DNA of 64,000 nt from Clusia tigrina (lineage: Eukaryota > Arthropoda > Insecta > Diptera > Clusiidae), in NCBI GenBank assembly GCA_920105625.2, contig OV050030.1:422649240-422713239 (forward strand), read 5' to 3'. The position numbers and the translations under genes are program-made. Position 1 is the first letter of the stretch, and the number at the start of each line of letters is the position of its first letter. The notes under the pieces were generated by a model that was not told the origin of the DNA, did not search any database, and saw nothing but the letters and a program-made list of their open reading frames with translations. This document shows, piece by piece, positions 1 to 12,344 of the stretch.

Positions 1-45
1 CCCTAAAATCATCAACCAATCAGATGGCGTGTCGATTTCATAACA
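1..45. mobile_element. Right end of an LTR, cut by the window edge
   Basis: The first 45 bases end in ...TCGATTTCATAACA and closely resemble the last 40 or so bases of the LTR candidate at 32,421-33,169 (shared CAACCAATCAGAT and TCGATTTC blocks, both ending in TAACA). This is seen directly. That it is the terminus of a second LTR of the same family is inference, because the rest lies outside the window. Confidence 0.5.
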
Positions 46-99
46 ATATTTTATTTATGACTTCTTATCGCCTATAGGGAGTACACGCGAAAAAGATGA

Positions 100-462
100 G
101 GCTCACAAGCAATGATGGCTGTAGGAATTGCCGGGAAACATACTTCACAAAAACCTTGGAGCATCTCCTATGTTTCTTGAAATCCTTGGGATTCCCTGGC
201 TTGGGGGACTAGAAGAGGTTTCCATCCTGGGAATGGCGTCACTTATAAGGCTTGCAAAAAACGCCCCTCTATTCAATGATCTCTAGTTCCGCGAATCCTA
301 AATGGATTCTAATTTGGTATAGCACGCCCCCTATTCAATGATCTCTAGTTCCGCGAATCCTAAATGGATTCTAATTTGGTATAGCTAAGGTTCTAACAGG
401 TCTATGTGTGGCGTATGCAGCCAGCTTATCAACAGCCTGGCAACCTAATCTAACCTAGTATC
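100..462 (+). pseudogene. Decayed C-terminal end and 3' UTR of a non-LTR retrotransposon
   Basis: Translated fragments give a zinc-knuckle-like CRNCRETYFTKTLEHLLC stretch near 120-180, the usual C-terminus of RNase H-bearing I/LOA-type LINEs, with frameshifts straight after it. The 3' UTR contains a 62-63-bp direct duplication (261-323 and 324-385). It ends in AACCTAATCTAACCTAG, the tail type shared with the fragments at 25.5, 12.6, 20.6 and 53.2 kb. The 5' part is missing. The clade is uncertain. Confidence 0.5.
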
Positions 463-1590
463 GTGAAATAGACTTCGGTCTCGAAAAGTTGGACATTTTT
501 TTACTTATAATTTTTTTAGTAATACAACTTGTATCAAGTGCGTAATATAAGAACCGACATTTATGACCATAACTTCATGAACCGGCCTTAAAGAATCCAC
601 TATTATTATCAAGTTAATACTCACATATATCTAGATTTATCTCCCCTTAAGCCAGTCAGTAACTTAATACACCATAAAATAGAAATAATTCTAATTCTCC
701 CGAAAGTTATTCACGGGCTGATATACTTTAATGGAATTTATGGAGATCATTAAATATTAAACACAATTGAATGTTGTTATTCTGTCACAATTACCGCAGA
801 TCGTTGCTAAAACAAACAAACCAACAATCGTTCAGATTAATCCACATGTGTTTCGAATCTGGTTTTAATATTATGCAAATTATGTGAATAATTTCTCATT
901 TTATTATTGTTAAACCAAAAATTTCTGTTTGTTCTTCAATTTGAATTTGTGGTTGCTTTCGAGAATTTCGCAATTAATGAACCAACTGCGCACATTTTTA
1001 TTTGTTTTTTATTATTATTGTCATAATTTATGTTCCCACAGTTCAGTGATGTATGGGGTTCCATTACATGTTGTAAATGAGTGCGTGTTTAGTTAGCGTA
1101 GAGCAAATTAAACGGACCCTAGTACCTTTCATTAAACTAGTTTATTATTTAAAATTTTGTTCATATTTGATTGTTATTGTGCTTTTTTATTGTAATTTTT
1201 TGTTGATTGTTCTTAGGAATGAAGTAATAATTTGAAAAATGAAGCGAGAAAAGTTGTGATAAATCTAATTAAAAAGCAATAAATTCCAAATAAAATATAA
1301 TTATAGAAAATTTTTTTAATTTGTAGATTAGAGGAAAAAATGAGTGTGGAAGTTTTATGAATTTTAAAAACAAATGAGCCCTTAAATTAGCTTTTGAATA
1401 TAAATCGCCACGTGCTAATTTGCTGGTTGAATATTAAAGAAAAGTGGATTTCATTAGTGATGAGGTAAGCAGCGACTTCTTGGTAACTGGAGAATTAATG
1501 GCGGGGGCTTTCAAGTCGCACGAAATTTCAACAGTGATCAAGGTCAATCATTTCCTCGAACTTACTGGTTTAAATAGCGAGTAGACTTCA
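463..1590. other. AT-rich non-coding stretch
   Basis: No convincing open frame, terminal repeat or tandem repeat is visible. Poly-T/A and TAATT-rich tracts are typical of fly intergenic or intronic DNA. Confidence 0.6.
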
Positions 1591-2889
1591 TACGAGGAGT
1601 ACCATTTATATTTCGGGAATAGCAAATAATAACAAACATTTTTAAATGAAAATGGCCTTTCAAAATATTCCCCTTGTTCAATACACTTTTGCATTCGTTC
1701 AAACCATTTTTCATGGCAGTTTTTCCATTCCTCTTGAGACACCTCCAAAAAATGGTTCTTGAACGCTTCAACTGCTTCTTCGGCGCTCGTAAATCGTTGA
1801 CCACGCAGTTTACCTTTAATATTCGGAAACAAGAAGAAGTCATTGGGTGCCAAATCAGGACTGTACGGAGGATGAGTCATCAATTCGATGTTTTGACTGC
1901 TCAAAAATGCACCTGTTTGACGAGATGAGTGGGAGCTCAAATTGTCATGATGGAGCATGATTCGTCTTTGGCGGTTGGTTCTACGAATGTCTCCGAAGAC
2001 TTCTGGCAAACAAATGGTCGTGTACCACTCAGAATTGACCGTCCTACGTTGCTCAAGCGGAGCAGTGGCCACATGACCCATTCGGTCGAAGAAACAGGCG
2101 ACCATTTGCTTCGCTGTGCTTCTTCCACGAACAACTTTTGTTGGATTTAGCTCGTCTTGGAATACCCACACGGTCGATTGTTGGTTTGTTTCCGGCTCAT
2201 ACGCATATATCCATGATTCGTCACCTGTCGCTATTTTATACACGTCTTTTGAAGCACCACGGTCGAACTTTTTAATCATTTCCTTACACCAGTTGACACG
2301 AGCCTTTTTTTGTCAAATTATGTGAGATTCAAAGCGAACAAATCTTTTTACAGCCAAATGTTTATGCAATATTGAATGTATGGAAGTGGAAGTAATGCCC
2401 AAGGTGTCCTCTATCTGACGATATGTCACATGACGATCTTGCATTATCAGTTCACGCACTGCATCGATGTTTTGTGGCACACCAATCGATTTTGGACGAC
2501 CTTCACGGAGTCCATCGGTGACCGAACTACGACCTCGATTGAATTCACTATACCAGCGATATTCTGTGGTTTTTGATGGTGTTTTATCGCCATACAAAGA
2601 ACTGAATCCATCGACACATTATTGTTGAGATAATCCACGTCGAAAGTTGTGAAAAATAATCCACGTCGAAAGTTGTGAAAAATAATCCAACGAAAACCTT
2701 CTCTTGAAATTTCCATTTTTTGGCCAAATTGATTTTCTCAACTCTCTGTAAACAAAACAAATAGCACTTGTACATCAACACGTTGTGAGTACGTTCATGC
2801 TAAAAATGTCAAACTTTATTATGGTGTTGCCAGATTTTAGCTATTTACATTAGTGTTGCCAGTTCCCTAAATATAAATCCTCCCTTGTA
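1591..2889 (-). mobile_element. Mariner element, family 1 copy A (inactive)
   Basis: TA-flanked element of about 1.3 kb. The left terminus is TACGAGGAGTACCATTTATA and the right terminus, read on the minus strand, is a diverged match (TACAAGGGAGGATTTATA). Both ends match the better preserved copy at 55,601-56,876. The right-hand (5') portion carries a duplicated block of about 26 bp around 2,635-2,690, absent from the other copy. Length and layout fit the mariner family of Tc1/mariner transposons (usually about 1.3 kb, one transposase gene, TA target). Confidence 0.9.
1603..2700 (-). pseudogene. Mariner transposase, frameshifted (family 1 copy A)
   Basis: A DD34D transposase reads from right to left. 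The N-terminal DNA-binding part covers about 2,700-2,313, including REGRPKS and the HTH segment DRHVTYRQIEDTLGITSTS. The catalytic part covers 2,279-1,603. The triad is visible in TGDESW (Asp20 of the catalytic open frame), LHHDN (Asp112) and YSPDLAPNDFFLFP (Asp147), with 34 residues between the second and third Asp. The two parts are separated by a small frame-breaking insertion that ends the N-terminal frame at ...SHII-stop near 2,313. The N-terminus is also damaged by a local duplication. The protein would not be made intact. The family 1 copy B at 55.6 kb has the same SHII-stop lesion. Confidence 0.88.
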
Positions 2890-4350
2890 TACGATTGGCT
2901 ATTGAGGTGCATAAATTGCCTTAGGGCCACAGGCAGTTAATTTTGGTCGCTGTGGGAGACTTCAGACTTTTCGAAATATTTTCTCAGTGTTTAGTGGGCT
3001 CTCCTTAAAATAATTCGCGATTTATTTGAAATAAATATAAAACTACACAGCGTCCATTCTCTTTTACTGTAATCGTTTTGACTGGTATCTTAAAGAGTTC
3101 GCTATGTCACTGGTCACTAGCAGAGTTTAACTATTAATGACTATCACCAATTAGAAACAGAAATTGCTGGTGTACGCAGTGATGCTGTGACTGAGAGGTC
3201 ACTGCTTCGAAAGTCATCGGAATCATTAGATCGCTTATAACTAGTTTCCATTTATCCTGCTTCGAATATTACCATTTATGATGGGGTTTTCGGCATGGCA
3301 GCATATAATTGTATATTGCCTAATACAGTCAGCGTCGTCAGTGTGCTTAATCGTTTGGATCATCTGCGTAAATCTATGTCCTTGAGGCTTCCATTCAAGT
3401 GTCAGTGCAGTGGTATTCTCAGCAGGTTTTGTCCACATGTCACCAATTCAACTGCATTTGCCACACCAGATTAGTAAAATGACACACAGATCCAAGACTA
3501 ATGCGTAATGCATGCCACTGCCAGACTTGGGGCTGAAACCGTACTTTGAATAGCATGCCGTACACATAGCACAGCACCGTACTTCTGAATAACCAACTGC
3601 AGCAATCTTCTTGTCAAAATTGTCACAATTGCCATAGACTTCAGAATTCAAAAAGATTTTCAGAAGAATTCAACAACAAACCATCTTAAAACTGACTGAA
3701 TAAGCCTTCGGCATTTGGACAAAAGTGTCATATTTAATAAAGCAAATGGAGTATAAGCTGGTGTGATTGTAAAGGGGGATTGTTGGCTCAGTCAGTTGCA
3801 TGAGAGATTGTACGCGCAATATATGTTAACTGATAAATCTGATATCTAATAAAGATGATCAGTAGTGCTAGGCGTAAGTGTCATGAATCCATTGTTCCTA
3901 TCCATGAGCCTAAAACCTTCTATGGTTCTACAGGAATATAGTATATGGAATATATATCGTTTATAGAAATACTGAACAGAATTGGGTCGAAAATTTACCC
4001 TTATGACACTCTAGTATAAATATTTATATCTTAAAAAAATGAATATCTTACCAAGCACTAAATCAGAGCAGCCAGTAAGGGAGGACGGAACCAGATTATA
4101 AACCCGGCATACATATAAAAGCAAATTCTCTGGAAGGATGTATAGTTGATCGCCATCTAAAAATTGAGTATTTGGGTATGTAATTATAGAACTCTGTAAG
4201 GCCGGCCAACTTCGAGGAAACAAACTCGGCCTCTATGGCTGCTAATGAACTAATTTGTGAAGGTTTCATCGCTTGGATCCTTGTATATCGCTAATGCGTA
4301 ATAACATGATCTTCATCCGAATCGTTCATTGAGGAGTGGACAAGCAATGA
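2890..4350. other. Unassigned stretch
   Basis: No supported gene. Minus-strand open stretches at 3,241-3,651 include EWKPQG, vaguely like the tail of RTE-type reverse transcriptases (EWNPQG), but nothing around it supports that reading. Confidence 0.5.
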
Positions 4351-5316
4351 ATCATACTGGAAACTTATATCATACTGCAAATTTATATCCTGCTAGGAAC
4401 TTATATCCTACTAGGAGCTTATTTCATACTTGGAAGTTATATCATACTGGGAGCTAATATCATACTGGGAAATCTTATCCTACTGGGAACTTATATCCTA
4501 CTGGAAGCTTATATCATGTTGCGAACTTATATTCTACTGGGAACTTATATCATACTGCGATCTTATATCCTACTGGGAACTTATTTCATACTGGGAACTT
4601 ATATCAAACTGGGAGCTGATATCATGTTGCGAAGTTATATTCTACTGGGAACTTGTATCTACTGGGAGCTTATATCATATTGGGAACTTATTTCATACTG
4701 GGAAGTTATATCATACTGGGAGCTAATATTATACTGGGGAATTATATCCTATTGAGAACTTACATCAAAGTGTTGCGAACCTATATTTTACTGCGAACTT
4801 ATATTATATTAGGAACTTATATCATTCTGCGATCTTATATCCTACTGGGAACTTATTTCATACTGGGAAGTTATATCATACTGGGAGCTAATATCATACT
4901 GGGAAATCATATCCTACTGGGAATTTATATCCTACTGGAAGCTTATATCATGTTGAGAAGTTATATTCTACTGGGAGCTTATATCATATTGGGAACTTAT
5001 ATCATATTAGAAACTTATATCATACTGAAAACTTATATCTTACTGCAATCGTATATGCGACTGGAGCTTATATCATACTGGGAACTTATATTTTACTGAG
5101 AACTTATAATTTATTGGGAGCTTATATCATACTGGGAACTTATTCATACTTATATCATACTGAGAACTTATATCCTATTGGGAGCTTATATCATACTGGG
5201 AGTTTATACCATTCTGGGAGTTTATATCTTACTGTGATCTTCTATCGTACTGGGAGTTTATATCCTACTTGTCACTTCTATCTTTCTGGGAGCTAGTATC
5301 ATACTGTAAACTTATA
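4351..5316. repeat. 18-bp minisatellite array
   Basis: About 965 bp of imperfect tandem repeats of an 18-bp unit, consensus close to GGGAACTTATATCATACT, roughly 54 copies. Because 18 is a multiple of 3, several frames stay open (repeating Tyr-Trp-Glu-Leu-Ile-Ser and similar), but there is no sign of a real gene. Variant units recur in order: the block from 4,441 recurs at about 4,875 with the same series of variants, so there is higher-order structure of about 434 bp. Confidence 0.95.
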
Positions 5317-6702
5317 CATCGTCTTAAATTAAACTAAAGACTTAGGTCCTACATATGCCCACAATCACTTCAGGGTCTAAGATTATTCATTTCTCTACCA
5401 GTTCTACAATTTAGTTTTTTCCAATCAGATGGAAAGTCGTCTGTTGTGTGGAGGATAACTAGAAGATAACACATATTCACTATAAGACTCTGGCTCGGTT
5501 TAGAACAATGAGTTCAATCAGGCATTTTAACACTCATTGATATTATTTCATATTCTATTGAAGATGTTCGAGCCCTGTTAAGTGCTTTTGTTCTAAAAGT
5601 GGATTGGCGCAAACTATTTTAGAAACAGTTCTTCAGAAACTTAACTTACCTTACCAGGATCGTAACATACCTTTAAGAGAAGAATAACGAATGCTTTCTA
5701 AAATCGTTAGAAACGCCTTGCAGTCCATTTCTTTTCACTAAGAGACTTATCCAAATGAGATTTTTCAGTCATACCTCCCAAGAAATGAGCTATGAGATCA
5801 GGCTGTTTTTTCTTTGTTTTATACTCATGTTTGCTTTATACTCACATCTACGGAATACTGGGCTACCATCCTCAGTGGATTATTTGTGTTTTTCCTACTA
5901 CTCGTAAGTATGCGTAAGTGTGAGTTAAATCGGCTTTTAAAGTTCGCAACCTTCTCAAGGCGTTTACCGACTTTTTAATGGGTTTTTGACAGGCCAGGTC
6001 AACTCATTCCATCATGTCGATTATGTTGGTTAATATTGAACACGCGCTTAGGACCGAATACTCTTTTAAAGTGTTTCGTGTCACTTCACACATGCTACCA
6101 TGTTACCGAGCTTACGTGCAGTATAGAGGGTACTTCTCGCCTGATGCCATGCTTATGCAAATATATGCGGCGGTGTACGGGGGTACATCAAAGGTTTGCT
6201 TCAATTTTATTGGTGATTTATAACCAAAAACTATAAAAAATCACTCCAAGAAAACGCAATAATAAATCTAAATTGATATTCAAATATGCAAAGTATATGT
6301 AGGATTTTTTTTATTTTTTGTTATATATTTTTATTAGATTTAAATTAACTAAAAATTTGTTAAAAGTTTGCAAATAAAAAATTAATTTTGCAAAAATATA
6401 ATAATAAAAACTGTCGTTTTGGTTGCATGAATCCGGCAGATGTATAAATGAAATGTCGACTGAACTTAACAATAAATCGAAAGAGGAAAAAAATCTATAA
6501 ACAATTTATGGCTGTATAAAAATATATAAAATTTATTTCGTTTATATATTATTTTGTTGAAATTAAAAATCAATTTTTTTATGGGTTTTGTGAGGTGTTT
6601 TTCAGTGTTTTGCAGACTTTTATGTTTCGTTAAAGTGTGAATATTAAAGTTTTTAATTTCCTCATTTAGTTTCCTAATCCGACGCTGAAGGCGTTTTGTT
6701 TC
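5317..6702. other. Unassigned AT-rich stretch
   Basis: No gene, terminal inverted repeat or tandem array recognised. The part after 6,200 is strongly AT-rich. Confidence 0.55.
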
Positions 6703-6900
6703 TTGTTGTGTTTTGGTTTTTACGTTGTTTTTTGGGGTGTTTTTCGTTGCGTTTTTGTTGTTTTTTTGTTATTTTTTTGTAGTCTTTTTTGTTGGTTTTT
6801 CGTTATTTTTTGTGGTGTTTTTCGTTGTTTTTTCGTTGTTTTTTGTTGTTTTTTTTTTTGTTTTTTTTTGTCGTTTTTTGTTGCTTGACTTTTCGTGCGT
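6703..6900. repeat. T/G-rich low-complexity tract
   Basis: Irregular repeats of GTTTTTCGTTGTTTTTT over about 200 bp on the plus strand. The open frames through it (Phe/Val/Cys-rich) are by-products of composition. Confidence 0.85.
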
Positions 6901-6937
6901 CTTTGTCAAACTTCGTGGTTATTATTTAAAATGCTGA

Positions 6938-7551
6938 AAGATGGAAGTTTAGTTTTTTGCTAACGACTTAAAAAAAGTTTGATTTTGATGATTGTGTTGT
7001 TGCCAACTTATGTTGTAGGAAAGCAACTGTGAAGACAAATTGTTTATTAATTGCCTCAGCTTTGACGAAGGCACATTTTTCGCATATTCCTTATATTCAT
7101 TTGAAACTTTTAATAAGACTAGAGAGAGGAAACGGCTATATTGAGAGGATCAATAAACAGCTAAAATAACTTTAAATACATATTTTATCACATATACTCA
7201 GATAAAGGATTCTATTGAGATGCTCAAAAGTCAGATAAAACATATTTAAATACATATTCTAGTTAATACTCATCATATATACTCTGATAAAGGGCTATAT
7301 ACATTTAAAATAAATATTCTGAGTTATACTCTTCATATCTCAGATAAAGTAAGGATAAGATTCAGATAAAACATCTTTAAAAAAAAATCCAGGGTAATCC
7401 TCTTCGGAACAACATAAATCTCAGTCGGGTATCCGCACTCACTGTGAAACGATTTAGTCGATTAACCACCCACGATCCTAAGATGCATTGAATATAAACC
7501 AGGGTGTGAAGATTCTCATTTATTTTTTTTATTTGATTACGAAATATATTG

Positions 7552-7555
<4 letters not shown>
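6938..7555. repeat. Degenerate ~75-bp direct repeats in AT-rich DNA
   Basis: Between about 7,170 and 7,380, a block containing TTTAAATACATATT, CATATACTC and CAGATAAA recurs about three times with drift. The rest of the interval shows nothing recognisable. Confidence 0.5.

Positions 7556-7632
<77 letters not shown>
7556..7632. repeat. (AT)n microsatellite
   Basis: About 38 uninterrupted AT dinucleotides, followed by a T run. Confidence 0.98.
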
Positions 7633-7640
<8 letters not shown>

Positions 7641-7819
7641 TTTAAACTCCATTTATTTAATGCAATATTTCGCGAAATATTCAGCATATCTTATGAATTT
7701 ATAAATTTTTAACATGTAGAACTGTAACCATTGTTCCACTTCTTTCTACTTTTCATCTTAAACATAAAAATTGTACAACTTCAATTCAATTGAGATACAT
7801 GCAATTTTACTGGTTTTGT

Positions 7820-8970
7820 GAGGCTAATATACGGTCTGCTAACTCTGAAGGTAGGCATTTTTTAAGTCTACGAGTTGCCATGATCTGTTTTGATAGGTTT
7901 GACGCTAATTTGTTAGGGTGCACTTCAATGTGGTTTATTTATCTGATGCTATAGTTTCTTATTTGGTCGTGAACTGTGGCGATTTTTAAGTCGTGGTGAA
8001 TTATATCATTGCTTATATACCAAGGGGCGTTTAGAATTGAGCGCAGTACTTTAAATTGAAACCATTGCAGTATGTCAATATTTGTTTAAGCCACACAGCC
8101 CCACATTTCTATTCCATATGTCCAAATAGATTTGAGAATGAACTCGTAAATGAGTAATTTGTTGTCCACAGTTTAGCTTGTATATCAGACCTGGTTGCCA
8201 AACCTTGTCGAAGGCCTGAGAAATGTCGAGATAAGCTGCACAGCAGTATTGTTTTTACTCAAGAGCAACTCTTACTGTATTGTAAACATGATGCATTTTT
8301 TCCGTCGTCTCATGCCTTTCACGGAAGCCACTTGATGGTTCGGGATTAGACTATTTTTGTTTATTATTGGTTTTAATTTTCTTAGCTAAAGTTTTTCAAA
8401 GAGTTTCGACGTCACTGTTAGTAAGTTGATTGGGCGGTAGGACGTTACTCGCTCTGAAGGTTTTTCTGATTTCGGAATTAAGATAATCTCCACGACTTTC
8501 CAATATGCAATTCCTTAGCATAGCATTGAATATTTGGGTAAGATACTTGCCTCCGGTAATCCTCGCAGAATTTTCCCGGTAATGAGATCGTGGCCAGGTG
8601 CTTTATTGTGTTTCAGGTTCTTTATGAAACTTTTGACTTCTTTTTTTCCAAACGGACCGGGGTATTCAAGACAATCTTTTATGTGTGCTTCCACAGTAGC
8701 TTCATCTGAAGAAAGTTAATTTATATGTCCATTTATTAATACAACAGTTTCCATGGAGTCATTAATTTCTTGGAAATGTTTCATTTGTGGAATGTTCCCT
8801 TTCCAATACTTTACTCTTATGGAGTTATTATAACAACTAAAGTAGACTCTTTCATTAGTTATCAATTCAAGATATACTTTATGCTACCAAGTCATGATTG
8901 TCGAGGCTATTCAGCTTTGATTAACTTAGTTTCAGCTCGAATTTATTTAACGTTTACGTGTAATCTTTAG
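7820..8970 (-). pseudogene. Jockey-like reverse transcriptase fragment, heavily mutated
   Basis: Reading the minus strand in patched frames recovers non-LTR reverse transcriptase landmarks in order: KAPGHDLITGKIL (domain 1) near 8,620-8,580, SYRPINLLTVTSKLFEKL near 8,440-8,390, AAYLDISQAFDKVWQPG near 8,240-8,180, then a C-terminal HHDLKIATVHDQI stretch and HPNKLASNL near 8,000-7,890. These are hallmarks of Jockey-clade LINEs, which move by target-primed reverse transcription. Several frameshifts and stops make it non-functional. The YADD catalytic box was not located in a clean frame. Only part of ORF2 is present. Confidence 0.75.
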
Positions 8971-9158
8971 GAAAGTCCAACATACTCGACTAATGCTACG
9001 AATAGATTTAAGTCTAAGATCAAAGGCTTCACCTGTAGCCTGATTCAACATTGTGCACGACATAGTAAACATCCTTATTACTTTCTATGCAAATGAATTA
9101 GGTACTGGGCAGTTTTTTAGTTAAGGAGACATTATGTAAGAAACTTTTTAGTTATATA

Positions 9159-10110
9159 TACGAGGTGTGATCAAAAGATAACCGTTATTTTCATCTTTTC
9201 GTGAGTTACGTATGTTCGATGTTCGCATTTTTTTTTTTTATGTTGGTACACATGTCTGTTATATATGTTGGCAATACCAACCATTTTGGATTGTCAGTTT
9301 GTTTTTGACAGATAAAAAGGTTAGTCGTGTTTTGGTGTGCTCTTCGATTTTGTACTATTCGAAAAAATGGATCAAGGAAACTGTATTCAGTTTTGTGTAA
9401 AAAATGAAATTAAATGCGCAAGGACATTTGAAATGTTGACTGTGGCCTTTGGCTAGTCTACTATGAGCAGAACACAAGTTCAATTGTGGTATAACCGGTT
9501 TAAGGAAGGCCGAGAAGATGTCAATGTCGATGCTCGTCCTGGTCGCCCGAGCACGTCAACAACCGATGAAAACATTGACGCAGTGAAGAAAATGAGTTTG
9601 GAGAATCGTCGAATCACTATCAGAGAGGTTGCTGATGATGTTGGCATATCGTTCGGCTCATGCCAAGCAATTTTTACGGATGTTTTAGGCATGAAACCTG
9701 CGGCAGCGAAGATTGTTCCAAAATTGCTAAATTTTGAGCAAAAACAACGTCGCATGGACATCGCTCAGGAGCTGTTTTTGGCCAAAAACAAAACCGTTAT
9801 CATGCCTCAACCACCGTATTCACCGGACTTGGCCCCCGCTGACTTTTTCCTCTTTCCAAAACTGAAGACACCGATGAAAGGAAAGCGTTTTACTACGATT
9901 GAGGAGATAAAAGAAAAATCGAAACAGGAGCTGTTGACGATACCAAAAAAGGCGTTTCAGAAGTGTTTCGAGGATTGAACAAAATTCTGGCATAAGTGTC
10001 TTATATCTGAGGGGAATTACTTTGAAGGGGACAAGATAGTTGTTGATGAGTAAATAAATACTTTATTTTTTGATCACACAATAACGGTTATTTTTTGATC
10101 CCACCTCCTA
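9159..10110 (+). mobile_element. Internally deleted mariner (family 3)
   Basis: TA-flanked element of about 0.95 kb with inverted termini. The left end is TACGAGGTGTGATCAAAAGATAAC and the right end, inverted, is TAGGAGGTGGGATCAAAAAATAAC. It is shorter than a full mariner because the centre of the transposase gene is gone. Such deletion derivatives can be moved by transposase from an intact relative, but nothing in this window supplies one. Confidence 0.9.
9463..9978 (+). pseudogene. Mariner transposase with the catalytic core deleted in frame
   Basis: One open frame fuses the N-terminal HTH region (QVQLWYNRFKEGREDV, ARPGRPSTSTTDENIDAV, NRRITIREVADDVGIS, then LNFEQKQRRMDIAQE) directly to the C-terminal FLAKNKTVIMPQPPYSPDLAP and ADFFLFPKLKT block. 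The segment that should hold the first two catalytic Asp residues is missing, at the joint near 9,770-9,780. The third Asp survives in PADFFLFP. The N-terminus probably began further upstream, near 9,370. The product could still bind terminal repeats but cannot cut DNA; that is inference from the domains kept. Confidence 0.88.
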
Positions 10111-12344
10111 CATACTCGTACATAAGAAATGTTTTAATAATATATTGGTCAGACATATTTTAATAATATATTGGCCAGACATATTTTAATTTCATATGTT
10201 TTCCTGAGTATGTTTGCTTGCAACGGCGTAATTTTTATTTATATATGAGTCCATTATAAGTCCACTCTTAACCTGTGTGTGCGTAGCCTCCTCTTGCGCG
10301 ACTATTTTTCCTACCATAAGAGTTGGGGTGGCTGTGTGCGGTAAATCAAATGGCTTTTAACATCTGCTTCCGTTTTGCTAGACATAGCCTCGTTTCTTTC
10401 AAGGCCTGCCATTATCAATTCTTACTGAATTCGTTTGGTTACTAAAGTATACTCTCACGTTCTGAATGAATACTCGTTGCTGAACGATGACTATATCAGT
10501 GTTGCAACGTTTTACTGCCGTTGGCCACTTGGAACTATGTTTTCTTTAATACTTGTACTGAATTTTTTTTTCCAACAACACGGAAGGTGGAAAAGTATAC
10601 TAGAGTCAACAATTTTCCTAACATGAAATTATTGTGCAACATTTCCTGTCATAGCAAAGTCAACTCCTTTCTCTGCCTGAGCAAGCCCCAATTTCTTTGC
10701 ATTGAATAAGAAATCCAGCGAAATTATTTTTATTAAATAATTGCATATAATTTTTTAATAAAATTATACCTCACTTTAAAGACAATGGATCTATTGTGCG
10801 CTCGAGGGGCAGCGAAGCAGTTTTATTCATTACAGTAAAGATGTTTTTTTGTTGTCCATTATAACTTTTTTAATGCTGTGATCGCTTTCTGCAACCACTT
10901 TCTTCAACGTTTATGTTCGGACATAAATAAACCAACTGATTCAGCACATTTTGCTAATTTTACTCCTCGTAGCAGGCAGGCAATAATTTGCTTAAACTTT
11001 GCATGAAGCAGTGTAAAATTATATTTGAACCAACTGGTGTGGAAATATACACGTAATGCTTATGATGTGTTTGGCTTGTTGGGGGCTTTCAAATGTGTGT
11101 GCCCAAATTTAAATGGGTGGGGTGGGTACGCACAGTCCGAACCATTTAACAAACAAAACAAAAACCAAACCACACACAAGCACACCAGGTTGACGTGTAA
11201 TCAGGAAGATCAGCAGTGAATTGTAGCTGTGCTTGTGCTCCCACGATCCAAACAGTTTGGAGGGCTTTTATTTCCACACATGAAATACAGCCAAGATATT
11301 TCTTTGGGATCGGACCGTTTTGTCCGCTGCAATTTGTGGCCTCCAACTGGGCCAGTCAGTAGCGTTCAGATAAATCAATCAACTCTCGCTTTATAAAACA
11401 TGACCGCACAGCACTTTCTTGCAGTCACATGCCTGCAATAACACCGAAGTATGCCAGTATACGAGCCTATCCCCACTTTTCTTCTGGCGAGTATTGCATA
11501 AATGGGGGACAATAAATTAAATTTATAAAATCACTCCACATAAATCAGAAAAGCTTGTCCCCTGTTTTGTTAACTACAGAGAAATGTCTGTTATACAAAC
11601 GGGGTCTCTGGCACTGGGTGGGAAATATTTATTTCCCCCTTCAAGTTACCCGTGAAGCGAGCCACATTCACAATTTCAAGCAGCAAGTAATTAAGTCGTA
11701 ATGGAAACTAATTTTTTTCTGTTTTCGGTGAAATGGGCAGCGTCTGCGTGGGAAGAAGACACACTGGATTATTGAATATTTGTCAGATTATACGAGGTTT
11801 CCATGGACAATATTTCTTTAAGCTAACATGAAAGTATTGGGATTCTAAGTGATCAACAACCGCGCCAGCATATGGCATCAAATGGCATAAAAATGAAAGT
11901 GTTATTAAATGTGTAAAAAGCGAAAGTCAATTTGAAGAAAACGTGCCAACTGTCCGGATGTGTGTGAGTGTGTTGTCTGTGTGGCGGGTTAGAAACCACC
12001 CAACAGACAGTTGGGGCGGTTCTGCAGTCAACCGTAATATTACAATTATGAAAGAGTTCATTGCCTATAAGGAAGATGCATGCAAATGTGAACGAAGTAC
12101 TCTGTATTTCGCTGATTATGTCTTTGTTTATATGTAGTTCTGAAATGTGAATTCAGTGAGAATCAGTAATTAAGAGGGTCGAATAGTCGTCATATTCAAG
12201 AAGTTCTATGCTGGTATATGATGTATGTTCTATATAGAAGAAAATATTAATATATATTCAGGTTTTTCGAATATAAACAATTGCGATCTATGACTGAAAA
12301 TAAACCTGAAAGAGAAGTTGACATCAAAGTCATAATTTGATCAT
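10111..12344. other. Unassigned stretch, mostly single-copy in appearance
   Basis: A 31-bp direct duplication (TTTTAATAATATATTGG type) lies at about 10,123-10,185. No gene or element boundaries were found in the rest, which has the look of fly intergenic or intronic DNA. Confidence 0.55.

Noticed and set aside
3241..3651. Minus-strand open stretches with EWKPQG
   Set aside because: A single short resemblance to an RTE C-terminus; neighbouring residues do not fit and no other domain is near.
4430..5296. Long open frames with repeated Tyr-Trp-Glu-Leu-Ile-Ser
   Set aside because: By-products of an 18-bp tandem array whose unit is a multiple of three; overlapping frames are equally open.
4351..5316. 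Regular short repeats considered as a CRISPR array
   Set aside because: Units are contiguous with no unique spacers, and the window is eukaryotic.
7377..7712. Open frames of Tyr-Ile repeats on both strands
   Set aside because: They run through the (AT)n microsatellite and are produced by its composition.
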